The notes beneath the pieces were generated by a model. That model had not been told where the DNA came from. It did no database searches and saw only the letters and a list, made by a program, of their open reading frames with translations. Made by a program: the position numbers and the translations under genes. DNA of 64,000 nucleotides from Chelativorans xinjiangensis (GTDB lineage: Bacteria; Pseudomonadota; Alphaproteobacteria; Rhizobiales; Rhizobiaceae), in contig NZ_WQNH01000007.1 in assembly GCF_009812055.1 (NCBI RefSeq), positions 62,001 to 126,000 on the forward strand. The letters are read 5' to 3'. Of the stretch, positions 35,533 through 45,155 are shown in pieces. Each line of letters opens with the position of its first letter. The stretch's first letter is position 1.

Positions 35533-36042
35533 ATGCCTGATATCGTGCGCCGCTATGTCAGTCTCATCGACCGCGTGAACAGCGTCGTCGGCCTCTTCGC
35601 CATGTATCTGATCGTGGCGATGATCGGCATCCTGCTCTACTCGTCGATCATGAAGGCGGTCACCATCCCGCCGCTGTGGACCCTGGAAATGGCGCAGTTC
35701 GTCATGGCCGCCTATTACATGCTCGGCGGTGGCTGGTCGCTGCAGAACGACGCCCACGTGCGCATGGACCTCCTCTATTCGCGCTGGAGGCCGCGCACTC
35801 GCGCGATGATCGACACCGTCACCATCCTGTTCCTCATCTTCTATCTTGGCGTCATGCTCTATGGCGGCTTCTCCTCGACCGCCTATGCAATCCGCTACGG
35901 CGAGACGAGCTACTCGTCATGGTCGCCCTACATGGCGCCGGTCAAGATCATCATGTGCATCGGCATCGCGCTGATGCTTCTTCAGGCTTTCGCCCAGTTC
36001 TTCCGCGACTTGGCACAAGCGCGCGGGGAGGAACTGCCGTGA
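35533..36042 (+). CDS. TRAP transporter small permease (DctQ family)
   Basis: A 169-residue membrane protein with four segments and the family stretch PPLWTLEMAQFVMAAYYML. It forms the small subunit of a tripartite, ion-driven importer. It overlaps the large subunit start by four bases. Confidence 0.92.
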   Translation: MPDIVRRYVSLIDRVNSVVGLFAMYLIVAMIGILLYSSIMKAVTIPPLWTLEMAQFVMAAYYMLGGGWSLQNDAHVRMDLLYSRWRPRTRAMIDTVTILFLIFYLGVMLYGGFSSTAYAIRYGETSYSSWSPYMAPVKIIMCIGIALMLLQAFAQFFRDLAQARGEELP

Positions 36043-37361
36043 GCTACGAGATGACCGCCATTCTCATGTTCTCGGGCATGATGGGCCTGCTTTTGACCGG
36101 GCAGCGCGTCTTCGGCGCCATCGGTTTCATCGCCGTCGCTTTCGCGCTTCTATTGTGGGGAACCGGCGGCTCGGAGATCGCCTTCTCCTCGGCCATGAAG
36201 CTGATGAAGTGGTACGCGCTGCTGACGCTCCCGCTCTTCATCTACATGGGCTACATGCTGTCGGAGTCGGGCATCGCCGACGACCTCTACAAGATGTTCC
36301 ACGTCTGGTTCGGCCCGGTGCGCGGCGGCCTTGCCATCGGCACCATCGCCCTCATGGTCGTCATCTCGGCCATGAACGGACTTTCCGTCGCCGGTATGGC
36401 CATCGGCGCCACAATCGCGCTGCCGGAACTCCTGCGTCGCGGCTACGACAAGGTGATGGTGACGGGCGTCATCCAGGCGGGCTCCTCCCTCGGCATTCTG
36501 GTGCCGCCCAGCGTGGTATTGGTGCTCTATGCCATGATCGCGCGCCAGCCGGTGGGGCAATTGTGGCTTGCCGGCGTCTTCCCCGGTCTCTTGATGGCAG
36601 GGCTGTTCATCCTCTATATCGCCATCCGCTGCTGGCTTCAGCCCAACCTCGGCCCCGTGCTTTCCGCCGAAGAGCGCCGCATTCCGTGGAGCGTTAAGCT
36701 CAGCCTGTTGTCGGCTGGCATCCTGCCCTTCTTCATCTTCATGGCCATGACGGGCCTTTTCGTTATGGGCTATACGAGCCTGGTGGAAAGCTCGGCCATC
36801 GGCGCCGTCTCGGCCACGCTCGCTGCCGCCATCCGCGGCAGGCTCACCCGTGCCGTCTTCCACACCACGGTGAGGAAGACGCTCGCCATCTCCTGCATGT
36901 TCATGTGGATCATCGTCGCGGCGCTCTGCTTCGGCGCCATCTTCGATGGGCTCGGCGCGGTCAGGGCCATCGAGAACTTCTTCCTGGAGCAGCTCGGCCT
37001 GTCGCCTTGGGAGGTGCTGATCCTGATGCAGCTCTCCTACCTCATCATGGGCATGTTCCTGGACGACACGGCCATGCTGGTCATCGTCGCGCCGCTCTAC
37101 ATCCCGCTGGTCAAGATGCTTGGCTTCGATCTCATCTGGTACGGCGTGCTCTACACCATCACCTGCCAGATCGCGTACATGACGCCGCCTTTCGGCTACA
37201 ACCTCTTCCTCATGCGCGCCATGGCTCCCCCTGAGGTGAGCCTGGGGGATATCTACCGATCGATCATACCCTTCGTGGCGGTGATGATCCTTGCGCTCGT
37301 CATGGTCATGGCGTTCCCGCAGATCGCGCTGTGGCTGCCCCAGCACTACTACATCCGCTGA
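36039..37361 (+). CDS. TRAP transporter large permease (DctM family)
   Basis: About 440 residues with ten or more membrane segments. Typical DctM stretches are MVVISAMNGLSVAGMAIGAT and QAGSSLGILVPPSVVLVLY, and TCQIAYMTPPFGYNLF near the end. GTG 36039 is used as start (MSYEMTAIL); ATG 36051 is an alternative. The open frame upstream is a shadow of the small permease. Confidence 0.93.
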   Translation: MSYEMTAILMFSGMMGLLLTGQRVFGAIGFIAVAFALLLWGTGGSEIAFSSAMKLMKWYALLTLPLFIYMGYMLSESGIADDLYKMFHVWFGPVRGGLAIGTIALMVVISAMNGLSVAGMAIGATIALPELLRRGYDKVMVTGVIQAGSSLGILVPPSVVLVLYAMIARQPVGQLWLAGVFPGLLMAGLFILYIAIRCWLQPNLGPVLSAEERRIPWSVKLSLLSAGILPFFIFMAMTGLFVMGYTSLVESSAIGAVSATLAAAIRGRLTRAVFHTTVRKTLAISCMFMWIIVAALCFGAIFDGLGAVRAIENFFLEQLGLSPWEVLILMQLSYLIMGMFLDDTAMLVIVAPLYIPLVKMLGFDLIWYGVLYTITCQIAYMTPPFGYNLFLMRAMAPPEVSLGDIYRSIIPFVAVMILALVMVMAFPQIALWLPQHYYIR

Positions 37362-37431
37362 CGGAGGTGACGGAATGGAGGAGGCAAGAAAAGCGGCACG
37401 AAACCGAAAAGCAACCAGAGGAGAACAAGAC

Positions 37432-38481
37432 ATGCAAAACCGAAGGCAATTCCTGAAGAAGGCGGGCCTGACGACCGCCGCCGCCGGCTCGGCCACGCTG
37501 GCCGCACCATACGTAAAGGCCCAGTCGCCCATCCGCTGGCGCCTGCAAACCTATGCCGGCCCGGCGCTCGCCGAACATGTTATCAAGCCCGCCATCGACG
37601 CCTTCAACAAGGCGGCGAACGGCGAGATGGAGATCGAGCTTTACTATGCCGACCAGCTCGTGCCGACGGGCGAGCTTTTCCGGGCCATGCAGAACGGCAC
37701 CATCGATGCCGTGCAGTCGGACGACGACTCCATGGCCGCACCCGTGGATGTTTCGGTCTTCGGCGGTTACTTCCCCTTCGCCACCCGCTATTCGCTGGAC
37801 GTGCAGGCGCTGTTCTACAAGTACGGGCTGGCCGAGATCTGGGAAGAGGCCTACGGCGAGGTGGAGAACGTCACCTGGCTTTCGGCCGGCTCGTGGGATC
37901 CCTGCCACTTCAATACCAAGGATCCGATCAACAGCCTGGAAGATCTGAAAGGCAAGCGCGTCTTCACCTTCCCGACGGCGGGGCGCTTCCTGTCACGCTT
38001 CGGGGTGGTACCGGTGACACTGCCTTGGGAGGATGTCGAGGTGGCCGTACAGACCGGCGAACTCGACGGCATCGCCTGGTCCGGCATCACCGAGGATTAT
38101 ACGGTCGGCTGGGCCGATGTGACCCCCTACTTCCTGACCAACAACATCTGCGGCGCCTGGATCGGCTCCTTCTTCGCCAATTCGGAGCGCTGGAACGAGG
38201 TGCCGGACCATCTGAAGGAGCTCTTCCGCCTGACGATGGATTCCTCGCACTATTACCGGCTCCACTGGTACTGGGCCGGCGAGGCGGATCTGCGGGTCAA
38301 CGGTCCCAAAATGGAACTCACCACCATCCCCGACGCCGAGTGGGCGACGGTCGAGGAGGAAGCGGAAAAGTTCTGGGACGAGATCGCCGCCGAGGGTGGA
38401 CGTCGCGAGCGGGTGGTGAAGATCCTGCGCGAGTATCGCGAGGTCATGCGCAAGGCCGGCCCACCCTACCGCTACGGCTGA
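37432..38481 (+). CDS. TRAP transporter substrate-binding protein (DctP family)
   Basis: A 349-residue binding protein with a twin-arginine type signal (NRRQFLKKAG, then a short hydrophobic segment ending before AQSPIRW). AGAGGAG precedes the ATG at 37432, which fixes the start. The SWDPCHFNTKDPI and GKRVFTFPTAGRFL stretches belong to the family core. It is the last transporter gene and is followed by a hairpin and the GS-like gene. The ligand is unknown, possibly an organic acid or amino-acid-like compound. Confidence 0.92.
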   Translation: MQNRRQFLKKAGLTTAAAGSATLAAPYVKAQSPIRWRLQTYAGPALAEHVIKPAIDAFNKAANGEMEIELYYADQLVPTGELFRAMQNGTIDAVQSDDDSMAAPVDVSVFGGYFPFATRYSLDVQALFYKYGLAEIWEEAYGEVENVTWLSAGSWDPCHFNTKDPINSLEDLKGKRVFTFPTAGRFLSRFGVVPVTLPWEDVEVAVQTGELDGIAWSGITEDYTVGWADVTPYFLTNNICGAWIGSFFANSERWNEVPDHLKELFRLTMDSSHYYRLHWYWAGEADLRVNGPKMELTTIPDAEWATVEEEAEKFWDEIAAEGGRRERVVKILREYREVMRKAGPPYRYG

Positions 38482-38500
38482 CGCCACAATGGCCGATAGC

Positions 38501-38530
38501 TCGGACCCGGGATACTCGTCCCGGGTTCGA
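38501..38530 (+). promoter_or_regulatory. intercistronic hairpin after dctP-like gene
   Basis: TCGGACCCGGGA pairs with TCCCGGGTTCGA over 12 pairs with one G-T wobble, loop TACTCG. It starts 19 bases after the dctP-like stop, has no T-run, and precedes the GS-like gene by 36 bases. It probably protects the binding-protein message and lowers read-through. Confidence 0.75.
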
Positions 38531-38566
38531 GGCCCAGCCGCATAACGCTACAACAGGACAAGTTGA

Positions 38567-39934
38567 ATGGCGGGAAAACTGACACTGGAAGATCTGGAAG
38601 CCGCGGCGGCCTCGGGCGAGATCGACACCGTGCTTGTTGCGCTTGTCGACATGCAGGGCCGCCTCATGGGCAAGCGCTTCCATATCGACTTCTTCCTCGA
38701 AAGCGCGTTCGAGGAGACGCATAGCTGCAACTATCTGCTCGCCACGGACCTGGAAATGTTCACGGTCGAAGGCTACCGCGCGACGAGTTGGGCCGCCGGC
38801 TATGGTGACTACACCATGAAGCCCGACCTTTCGACGCTGCGCCGCATTCCCTGGCTGGAAGGCACGGCGCTGGTGATCTGCGACGTGCTCGACCACCATA
38901 CCCATGCGGAGGTCGCGCATTCCCCGCGCGCCGTCCTGAAGAAACAGGTCGCGCGGCTGGAAGCCCTGGGTATGAAGGCCATGATGGCCTCGGAGCTGGA
39001 GTTCTTCCTGTTCCGCGACAGCTTTGAGGAGGTGCATGCGAAAGGCTATCGCGGCCTGGAGCGCATCAGCACCTACAACGAGGACTACCACATCTTCCAG
39101 ACCACCAAGGAAGAGGCGGTCATGCGGGCGATCCGCAACGGGCTCAACGGCGCCGACGTTCCGGTGGAGAATTCCAAGGGCGAGGCCGACGCCGGCCAGG
39201 AAGAGATCAACGTCCGCTACACGGACGCGCTGACCATGGCCGACCGGCATGCCATCGTGAAGAACGGCTGCAAGGAGATCGCCTGGAAGAACGGCCGTGC
39301 CGTCAGCTTCATGGCGAAATGGGACGATAAAGCCGCCGGCAACTCGTCCCATATCCACCAGTCGCTCTGGTCGCTGGAGGGCAAGCCGCTCTTCTACGAT
39401 CCCGATGCCGAACATGGCATGTCGGAGACGATGCGGCACTATCTCGCCGGCCTCCTCGCCCATGCGGGCGAGATCACCTATTTCCTGGCGCCGTACATCA
39501 ACTCCTACAAACGCTTCGCCCCTGGAACCTTCGCGCCGACGAAGGCGATCTGGTCCATGGACAACCGCACGGCCGGCTACCGTGTGTGCGGCGCCGACAC
39601 GAAGGCGGTACGGGCGGAATGCCGCGTTGGCGGCGCCGACCTGAACCCGCACCTGGCCTTTGCCGCGCTGATTGCCGCCGGTATGGACGGCATCGAGAAC
39701 AAACTCGCGCTGGAGCCGGCATTCGTCGGCGACGCCTACCATGGGCACAATATCCGCGAGATACCGTCGACGTTGCGCGACGCGACGACGGCCCTGGACG
39801 GCTCCAAAATGCTGCGCGAGGCGTTCGGTGACGGGGTGATCGATCACTATGTCCACGCAGCCCGCTGGGAACAGACCGAATTCGACCGCCGCGTGACCGA
39901 TTGGGAAGTCAGGCGCGGTTTTGAAAGAGCATGA
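38567..39934 (+). CDS. glutamine synthetase family protein (gamma-glutamyl-amine ligase type)
   Basis: A 455-residue ATP-dependent ligase. The GS fold is shown by the first metal motif ASELEFFLF near residue 145, GEADAGQEEINVRY near 205, the NSSHIHQSL stretch near 262 and the ATP-site loop ending FAPTKAIWSMDNR. The differences from GlnA suggest a PuuA- or GlnA4-like enzyme that joins glutamate to an amine such as ethanolamine, methylamine or a polyamine. It lies in one operon with an aldehyde dehydrogenase and an alcohol dehydrogenase, which supports an amine role. It ends one base before the aldehyde dehydrogenase start. Confidence 0.88.
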   Translation: MAGKLTLEDLEAAAASGEIDTVLVALVDMQGRLMGKRFHIDFFLESAFEETHSCNYLLATDLEMFTVEGYRATSWAAGYGDYTMKPDLSTLRRIPWLEGTALVICDVLDHHTHAEVAHSPRAVLKKQVARLEALGMKAMMASELEFFLFRDSFEEVHAKGYRGLERISTYNEDYHIFQTTKEEAVMRAIRNGLNGADVPVENSKGEADAGQEEINVRYTDALTMADRHAIVKNGCKEIAWKNGRAVSFMAKWDDKAAGNSSHIHQSLWSLEGKPLFYDPDAEHGMSETMRHYLAGLLAHAGEITYFLAPYINSYKRFAPGTFAPTKAIWSMDNRTAGYRVCGADTKAVRAECRVGGADLNPHLAFAALIAAGMDGIENKLALEPAFVGDAYHGHNIREIPSTLRDATTALDGSKMLREAFGDGVIDHYVHAARWEQTEFDRRVTDWEVRRGFERA

Positions 39935-39935
39935 C

Positions 39936-41324
39936 ATGACACAGACACTGAAATGCATCTCGCCCATAGACGGCTCCGTCTATGCCGAGCGACCGGTAAT
40001 GCCCGCCGACAAGGCGGCGGGCCGCCTCGCCAAGGCGCGTCAGGCGCAGAAGGCGTGGGCGCGCCGGCCACTCGAGGAGCGGATTTCGCTCGTCAAGGCG
40101 GGTGTGGCGCGCCTCAACGAGATGGCCGACGAGGTGGTGCCGGAGCTTGCCTGGCAAATGGGCCGGCCGGTGCGCTATGGCGGCGAGTTCGGCGGCGTCA
40201 ACGAGCGCGCCAATTACATGGCCTCCATTGCCGCGCGCGCGCTCGCGCCCATCGAGATCGAGAATTCGGATCTTTTCAGCCGCACCATCAGGCGCGAGCC
40301 GCACGGCGTGGTCCTCGTCATCGCGCCGTGGAACTATCCCTATATGACGGCCATCAACACGGTCGTCCCGGCGCTGATCGCCGGCAATGCGGTGGCGATC
40401 AAACACGCGACGCAGACCCTGCTCGTCGGCGAGCGCATCGTGCGCGCCTTCCATGAGGCGGGGGTGCCCGAGGATGTCTTCATCAACCTTTTCCTCGACC
40501 ACGCGGGCACCGAGGCGCTGATCGCCGCCGGCCATTTCGGCTTTGTCAATTTCACCGGCTCCGTTGGCGGCGGGCAGGCCATCGAGCGCGCGGCGGCCGG
40601 CACCTTCACCGGGCTCGGGCTTGAACTCGGCGGCAAGGACCCGGCCTATGTGATGGAGGATGCCGACGTCGACTGGGCGGTCGATGTGCTGATGGACGGC
40701 GCCATGTACAATGCCGGCCAGTGCTGCTGTGGCATCGAGCGGCTCTACGTGGCCTCTCCGCTCTTCGATATCTTTGTGGAGAAATCGGTCGCCTGGGTGG
40801 AGAAGCTGAAGCTTGGCAACCCGCTTGACCAGGAGACCACCATCGGCCCGATGGCCAACCGGCGCTTTGCCGATGAGGTGCGTGGCCAGACGCGGGACGC
40901 GGTGGCGCAGGGCGCGCGGGCCCTTATCGACCCAAGGCTTTTCCCGCAGGATGACGGCGGCACTTACCTCATGCCGCAGATCCTCGTCGACGTGAACCAT
41001 CAGATGCGCGTCATGCGCGACGAGAGCTTCGGTCCCGTCGCCGGCATCATGCCGGTGAAGGACGATGCGGAGGCGTTGGCGCTGATGAACGATAGCCCCT
41101 ATGGGCTGACCGCCTCATTGTGGACGGCCGATCCCGAGCGGGCCGAGCGCCTCGGCGCGGAGATCGAAACGGGCACCGTCTTCATGAATCGTGCCGACTA
41201 TCTGGACCCGGCGCTCTGCTGGACCGGCTGCAAGAACACCGGCCGCGGCGGAGCATTGTCGGAGATCGGCTACCACAACCTCACCCGCCCCAAATCCTAC
41301 CACCTGAGGAAGCGTCAAGCATGA
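39936..41324 (+). CDS. NAD(P)-dependent aldehyde dehydrogenase
   Basis: A 462-residue enzyme of the ALDH superfamily. The oxyanion Asn is in APWNYPY, the general base Glu is in LELGGKDP, and the catalytic cysteine is in NAGQCCC (most likely Cys264). The ATG at 39936 is used; a TTG five codons upstream is less likely. In this operon it would oxidise an aldehyde produced by the alcohol dehydrogenase that follows. Confidence 0.92.
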   Translation: MTQTLKCISPIDGSVYAERPVMPADKAAGRLAKARQAQKAWARRPLEERISLVKAGVARLNEMADEVVPELAWQMGRPVRYGGEFGGVNERANYMASIAARALAPIEIENSDLFSRTIRREPHGVVLVIAPWNYPYMTAINTVVPALIAGNAVAIKHATQTLLVGERIVRAFHEAGVPEDVFINLFLDHAGTEALIAAGHFGFVNFTGSVGGGQAIERAAAGTFTGLGLELGGKDPAYVMEDADVDWAVDVLMDGAMYNAGQCCCGIERLYVASPLFDIFVEKSVAWVEKLKLGNPLDQETTIGPMANRRFADEVRGQTRDAVAQGARALIDPRLFPQDDGGTYLMPQILVDVNHQMRVMRDESFGPVAGIMPVKDDAEALALMNDSPYGLTASLWTADPERAERLGAEIETGTVFMNRADYLDPALCWTGCKNTGRGGALSEIGYHNLTRPKSYHLRKRQA

Positions 41325-42466
41325 GTGTCTCCGTCAACTGGTCCTATCCGACATCCATCCGCTTCGGCGCGGGCCGCATCACGGAACTGGCGGACGCCTG
41401 CAAGGCGGCCAGCATGGAACGCCCGCTCCTCGTCACGGACCGAGGGCTGGCGCCCTTGCCAATCACCGGGAAGGCGCTCGACATACTGGAGGAAGCGGGT
41501 CTTGGCCGAGCCATCTTCTCCGAAGTCGACCCGAACCCGAACGACAAGAACCTCGCCGCCGGCATCATCGCTTATCATGCCGGCGGACATGACGGCGTCG
41601 TCGCCTTCGGTGGCGGCTCCGGCCTCGATCTCGGCAAGCTTATCGCCTTCATGGCCGGTCAGACGCGGCCTGTCTGGGATTTCGAGGATATCGGCGACTG
41701 GTGGACGCGGGCGGATGCCACGAAGATTGCATCCATCGTCGCGGTGCCGACCACCGCCGGCACAGGCTCTGAGGTCGGTCGGGCCGGCGTTTTGACCAAT
41801 TCCGAAACCCACGTGAAGAAGATCATCTTCCATCCGAAGATGCTGCCCGCGGTCACCATCTGCGATCCGGAGTTGACCGTCGGCATGCCGAAGGCGATCA
41901 CGGTCGGCACCGGCATGGACGCCTTCGCCCACTGCTTGGAGGCTTATTCCTCATCCTTCTATCACCCAATGAGCCAGGGCATCGCGCTCGAAGGCATGCG
42001 GCTCGTCAAGGAGAACCTGCCCAAGGTCGCGGCCGATCCGGGCGATCTCGATGCCCGCGGCCACATGATGTCTGCCGCCGCCATGGGCGCGGTGGCTTTC
42101 CAGAAGGGCCTCGGCGCCATCCACGCGCTCTCACACCCCGTCGGCGCTCTCTACAACACCCACCACGGCATGACCAACGCCATCGTCATGCCGCCGGTGC
42201 TCCGTTTCAACCGCCCGGCCATCGAGGCGCGTGTTGCGGAGGCGGCCGCCTATATGGGTGTTTCCGGCGGCTTCGACGGCTTCTACGATTTCGTGCTCAG
42301 CCTGCGCTCCGAGCTCGGTGTGCCGGACAAGCTATCCGCGCTCGGCGTGGAGCGCGACCGCATCGATGAGATGGTGGAAATGGCGCTGGTCGACCCTACG
42401 GCGGGAGGCAATCCCGTGCCGATGGACAGGAAGAACACCCGCGCCCTCTACGAGGAAACTATATAA
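41321..42466 (+). CDS. iron-containing alcohol dehydrogenase
   Basis: A 381-residue group III alcohol dehydrogenase. The NAD-binding GGGSGLD loop lies near residue 95, and the Fe ligands are in the GTGMDAFAHCLEAYSS and AIHALSHPVG-HHGMTNA regions. The ATG at 41321 overlaps the aldehyde dehydrogenase stop; the frame is open upstream only as a shadow. It ends the plus-strand operon, 33 bases before the convergent sulfatase gene. It probably oxidises the hydroxyl group of the glutamylated or free substrate. Confidence 0.92.
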   Translation: MSVSVNWSYPTSIRFGAGRITELADACKAASMERPLLVTDRGLAPLPITGKALDILEEAGLGRAIFSEVDPNPNDKNLAAGIIAYHAGGHDGVVAFGGGSGLDLGKLIAFMAGQTRPVWDFEDIGDWWTRADATKIASIVAVPTTAGTGSEVGRAGVLTNSETHVKKIIFHPKMLPAVTICDPELTVGMPKAITVGTGMDAFAHCLEAYSSSFYHPMSQGIALEGMRLVKENLPKVAADPGDLDARGHMMSAAAMGAVAFQKGLGAIHALSHPVGALYNTHHGMTNAIVMPPVLRFNRPAIEARVAEAAAYMGVSGGFDGFYDFVLSLRSELGVPDKLSALGVERDRIDEMVEMALVDPTAGGNPVPMDRKNTRALYEETI

Positions 42467-42499
42467 GGTTTCCCGGAAATTTCTGTCGGCCAATGCTCG

Positions 42500-44014
42500 T
42501 TACTCGCCGCGCGGGAAGCGCTTGGCCTCTTCCAGCACGTTCAGGTCCATATGGTTGCGCATGTAGCGTTCCGACGCACGCTGCAGGGGCTCGTAGTCCC
42601 AAGGGTAGTAGGCACCGTGACGTAGCGCTTCGTAGACCACGCGGCGGCGCGCCTGGCTTGCCCGCACCTCGGCATCGAAGCGGCCAAGGTCCCAACGCTC
42701 GCTTGCCGCTTTCCTCATCGCGGCCAGTACGGCAGCATGGGCAGGGTCGGCTGCAAGGTTGGCGCGCTCGTGTGGGTCTTCGTCAAGATCGAAGAGTTGC
42801 GGGGGATCGAGCTCGCAGAGCGCGAGCTTGTAACGGCCCTCACGCAGGCCCACCAGAGGCGCATAGGAGCCCTCTCCCGCATATTCCATCGGCACCGGGC
42901 CGCGACGGCGCGCACCCGATGCGACCCCTACGAGGCTTTCGCCGTCCGTCCAGGGCAGCACCTCGTCGAGATCCACGACGGCAAGCTCAGCGAGCGTCGG
43001 CACCGCATCGAGGGTGGAGACGGGCGCATCCACGCGGCCGGCCGCAAGCCCCGGCGCCGCTATCATCAGCGGTACGCGGGCCGAGCCCTCCAGAAAGCTC
43101 ATCTTGAACCACAAGCCGCGCTCGCCCAGCATATCGCCATGGTCGGACAGGAAGACGATGATGGTATTGTCTTCCTGGCGGGTGCGCGCCAGGACATCGA
43201 GGATTTCGCCGATCTTCTCGTCAAGATAGGAAATATTGGCGAAATAGGCCCGGCGGGAGCGGCGTACGTCCTCCCGGGTGATGTTGTAGGCCCTGTAGTC
43301 GCTTGCCAGCATCAGCCGCTGCGAATGCGGATCCTGTTCCTCGAATGGGATGGGTGGGACGGCAGGATCGAGAGCAGGGCAGTCGGCGTAAAGATCCCAG
43401 AAGCGCCGCCGCGCGACATAAGGGTCGTGTGGGTGGGTGAAGCTGACGGTCAGGCACCACGGGCGTTCGTCATGCCCGCGCGCCAAGTCGTAAAGCTTTC
43501 GCGTGGCATTATAGGCAACCTCGTCGTCGTATTCGAGCTGATTGGTGATCTCGGCGACGCCGGCGCCGGTGACGGAGCCGAGGTTGTGATACCACCAGTC
43601 GATGCGTTCGCCGGGGCGCGTATAGTCCGGCGTCCAGCCGAAGTCCGCCGGGTAGATGTCCGTCGTCAGCCGCTCCTCGTAGCCGTGGAGCTGGTCCGGC
43701 CCGACGAAATGCATCTTGCCTGAGAGACAGGTGTGATAGCCGGCACGGCGCAGATGATGCGCGTAAGTCGGGATGTCGGAGGTGAACTCAGCGGCGTTGT
43801 CATAGACCCGAGTGCGCGAGGGAAGCTGACCGGACATGAACGAAGCGCGCCCCGGCGCACAAAGCGGACTTGCCGTGTAGGTGTTGACGAAACGCGCCGA
43901 CCGTGCGGCAAGGGCGGAAAGGTTCGGCGTGTGCAGGAAGGCTGCCGGGCCGTCCGGGAAGAGTGTCCCGTTCAGCTGGTCGACCATCAAGACGAGGATA
44001 TTCGGGCGCTGCAT
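42500..44014 (-). CDS. betC: choline-sulfatase (type I sulfatase)
   Basis: About 504 residues. The sulfatase signature CAPGR gives the formylglycine-forming Cys52, the metal-binding Asp pair is at the start (MVDQLNG), and the long SPLCAPGRASFMSGQ block and KMHFVGPDQLHGYEERL are typical of choline sulfatases. The enzyme releases choline from choline-O-sulfate. The ATG at 44014 (MQRPNILVL) is chosen although the frame is open to 44092. It is downstream of the choline-type binding protein and next to its LysR regulator, as in rhizobial bet loci. No betA or betB is in the window. Confidence 0.9.
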   Translation of the reverse strand: MQRPNILVLMVDQLNGTLFPDGPAAFLHTPNLSALAARSARFVNTYTASPLCAPGRASFMSGQLPSRTRVYDNAAEFTSDIPTYAHHLRRAGYHTCLSGKMHFVGPDQLHGYEERLTTDIYPADFGWTPDYTRPGERIDWWYHNLGSVTGAGVAEITNQLEYDDEVAYNATRKLYDLARGHDERPWCLTVSFTHPHDPYVARRRFWDLYADCPALDPAVPPIPFEEQDPHSQRLMLASDYRAYNITREDVRRSRRAYFANISYLDEKIGEILDVLARTRQEDNTIIVFLSDHGDMLGERGLWFKMSFLEGSARVPLMIAAPGLAAGRVDAPVSTLDAVPTLAELAVVDLDEVLPWTDGESLVGVASGARRRGPVPMEYAGEGSYAPLVGLREGRYKLALCELDPPQLFDLDEDPHERANLAADPAHAAVLAAMRKAASERWDLGRFDAEVRASQARRRVVYEALRHGAYYPWDYEPLQRASERYMRNHMDLNVLEEAKRFPRGE

Positions 44015-44052
44015 ATGTGTTGGACTCTCGCAAGAAATGTGTGCTGAAACAT

Positions 44053-44077
44053 GCGGCCCCGATTGCATCGGGGCCGC
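44053..44077 (-). promoter_or_regulatory. intercistronic hairpin between choX-like gene and betC
   Basis: Perfect 11-pair stem, GCGGCCCCGAT with ATCGGGGCCGC, and loop TGC, in the 85 bases between the binding-protein stop and the sulfatase start. It has no T-run on the transcribed strand. It probably keeps the binding protein in excess of the sulfatase. Confidence 0.75.
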
Positions 44078-44098
44078 TCGCGCTCCGCTCAAGCGCCG

Positions 44099-45040
44099 TC
44101 AAAGACCGAGCGCGGCCTTGACTGCCGGTAGACCGGGCTCGCCGTCGAGCGTGGTGACGCCATCAAGCCAGGGGTCGAGAACCTCGGGCTTCTCCTTCAG
44201 CCAGTCGGCTGCCGCGGCCTGTGGCTCCTGCCCATCATCGAGGATCTTGCCCATCATCTCGTTTTCCATGTCGATGGTGAATTGCAGGTTGCGAAAGAAC
44301 TGTGCGGCGTTCGGGCATGCATCGGACCAGCCGGTGCGCGCCAGCGTGAAGACTTCGGCACCGCCGTAGTTCGGGCCGAAATACTCGTCGCCGCCGGAGA
44401 GATAGGCGATGTCGAATTTCGTGTTCATCGGATGCGGAGCCCAGGCGAGAAAGACGATCGCCTCCTGCGCCCGTTCCGCGCGTGCCACTTGAGCCAGCAT
44501 TCCAGCTTCGCTCGATTCCACGACGCTCCAGTCGCCAAGCCCGAAGTCGTCGGAATCGATGATCTTCTGAATGTTCTCGTTGGCCGGCGCGCCGGGCTCG
44601 ATGCCGTAGATTTCCTTGCCGAACGCCTCGGCGTTGGCGGCAAGGTCCTTGAAATCGGCGATACCCTTTTCGGCCACGTAGCTCGGCACCGCCAGAGTGA
44701 ATTTGGCACCGCTGAGGTTTTGGGTCAGCACCTCGACAGCGTTCTCGGCATTGAGTTCATCGACGAAATTCTGCTGTGCCGGCATCCAGTTGCCGAGGAA
44801 AACGTCGATGTCCTTGTTCTTTAACGACTGGTAGCCAACCAGCACCGACAACGTCTTCACATCCGGCGCATAGCCGAGGCTTTCGAGGAGGACGGACGCG
44901 ATGGCGTTGGTGGCATTGATGTCCGTCCAGCCGGGGTCGGAAAGACGAATGCTCCTGCAGCTTTCCGGATCGGCTGCCAGAGCCGGGGTGCTCAGAAGAA
45001 GGATGGCGGCAGCTGCGAGGCTGAAGCAACGGTTTCTCAT
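44099..45040 (-). CDS. choX: choline/betaine-type ABC substrate-binding protein
   Basis: A 313-residue periplasmic protein with a clear Sec signal (residues 1-22, ending ALAAD). It has the OpuAC/ChoX fold, with LSDPGWTDINA, GYQSLKNKDIDVFLGNWMP and LAWAPHPMNTKFDIAYLSGG. Trp and Tyr residues in these stretches fit the aromatic cage for a quaternary amine. GGGGAAC precedes the ATG at 45040. It is the first gene of a unit with the sulfatase. No permease or ATPase gene is beside it, so it may use a choline ABC system encoded elsewhere. Confidence 0.85.
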   Translation of the reverse strand: MRNRCFSLAAAAILLLSTPALAADPESCRSIRLSDPGWTDINATNAIASVLLESLGYAPDVKTLSVLVGYQSLKNKDIDVFLGNWMPAQQNFVDELNAENAVEVLTQNLSGAKFTLAVPSYVAEKGIADFKDLAANAEAFGKEIYGIEPGAPANENIQKIIDSDDFGLGDWSVVESSEAGMLAQVARAERAQEAIVFLAWAPHPMNTKFDIAYLSGGDEYFGPNYGGAEVFTLARTGWSDACPNAAQFFRNLQFTIDMENEMMGKILDDGQEPQAAAADWLKEKPEVLDPWLDGVTTLDGEPGLPAVKAALGL

Positions 45041-45155
45041 GTGGAGTTCCCCTTTGTTTGTGCTTTGGGCGTGTGCCAGGCCGGCTTCCATTAAATCTCC
45101 ATATGTGCCTATCTTTGAAGCTGCTGATTTTGGATCGCAGCCATAGAGATCATTT

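Noticed and set aside
36150-37532. 460-codon minus-strand open frame full of Asp, His and Glu
   Set aside because: It is antisense to the TRAP large permease. The composition is the usual complement of membrane-protein codons.
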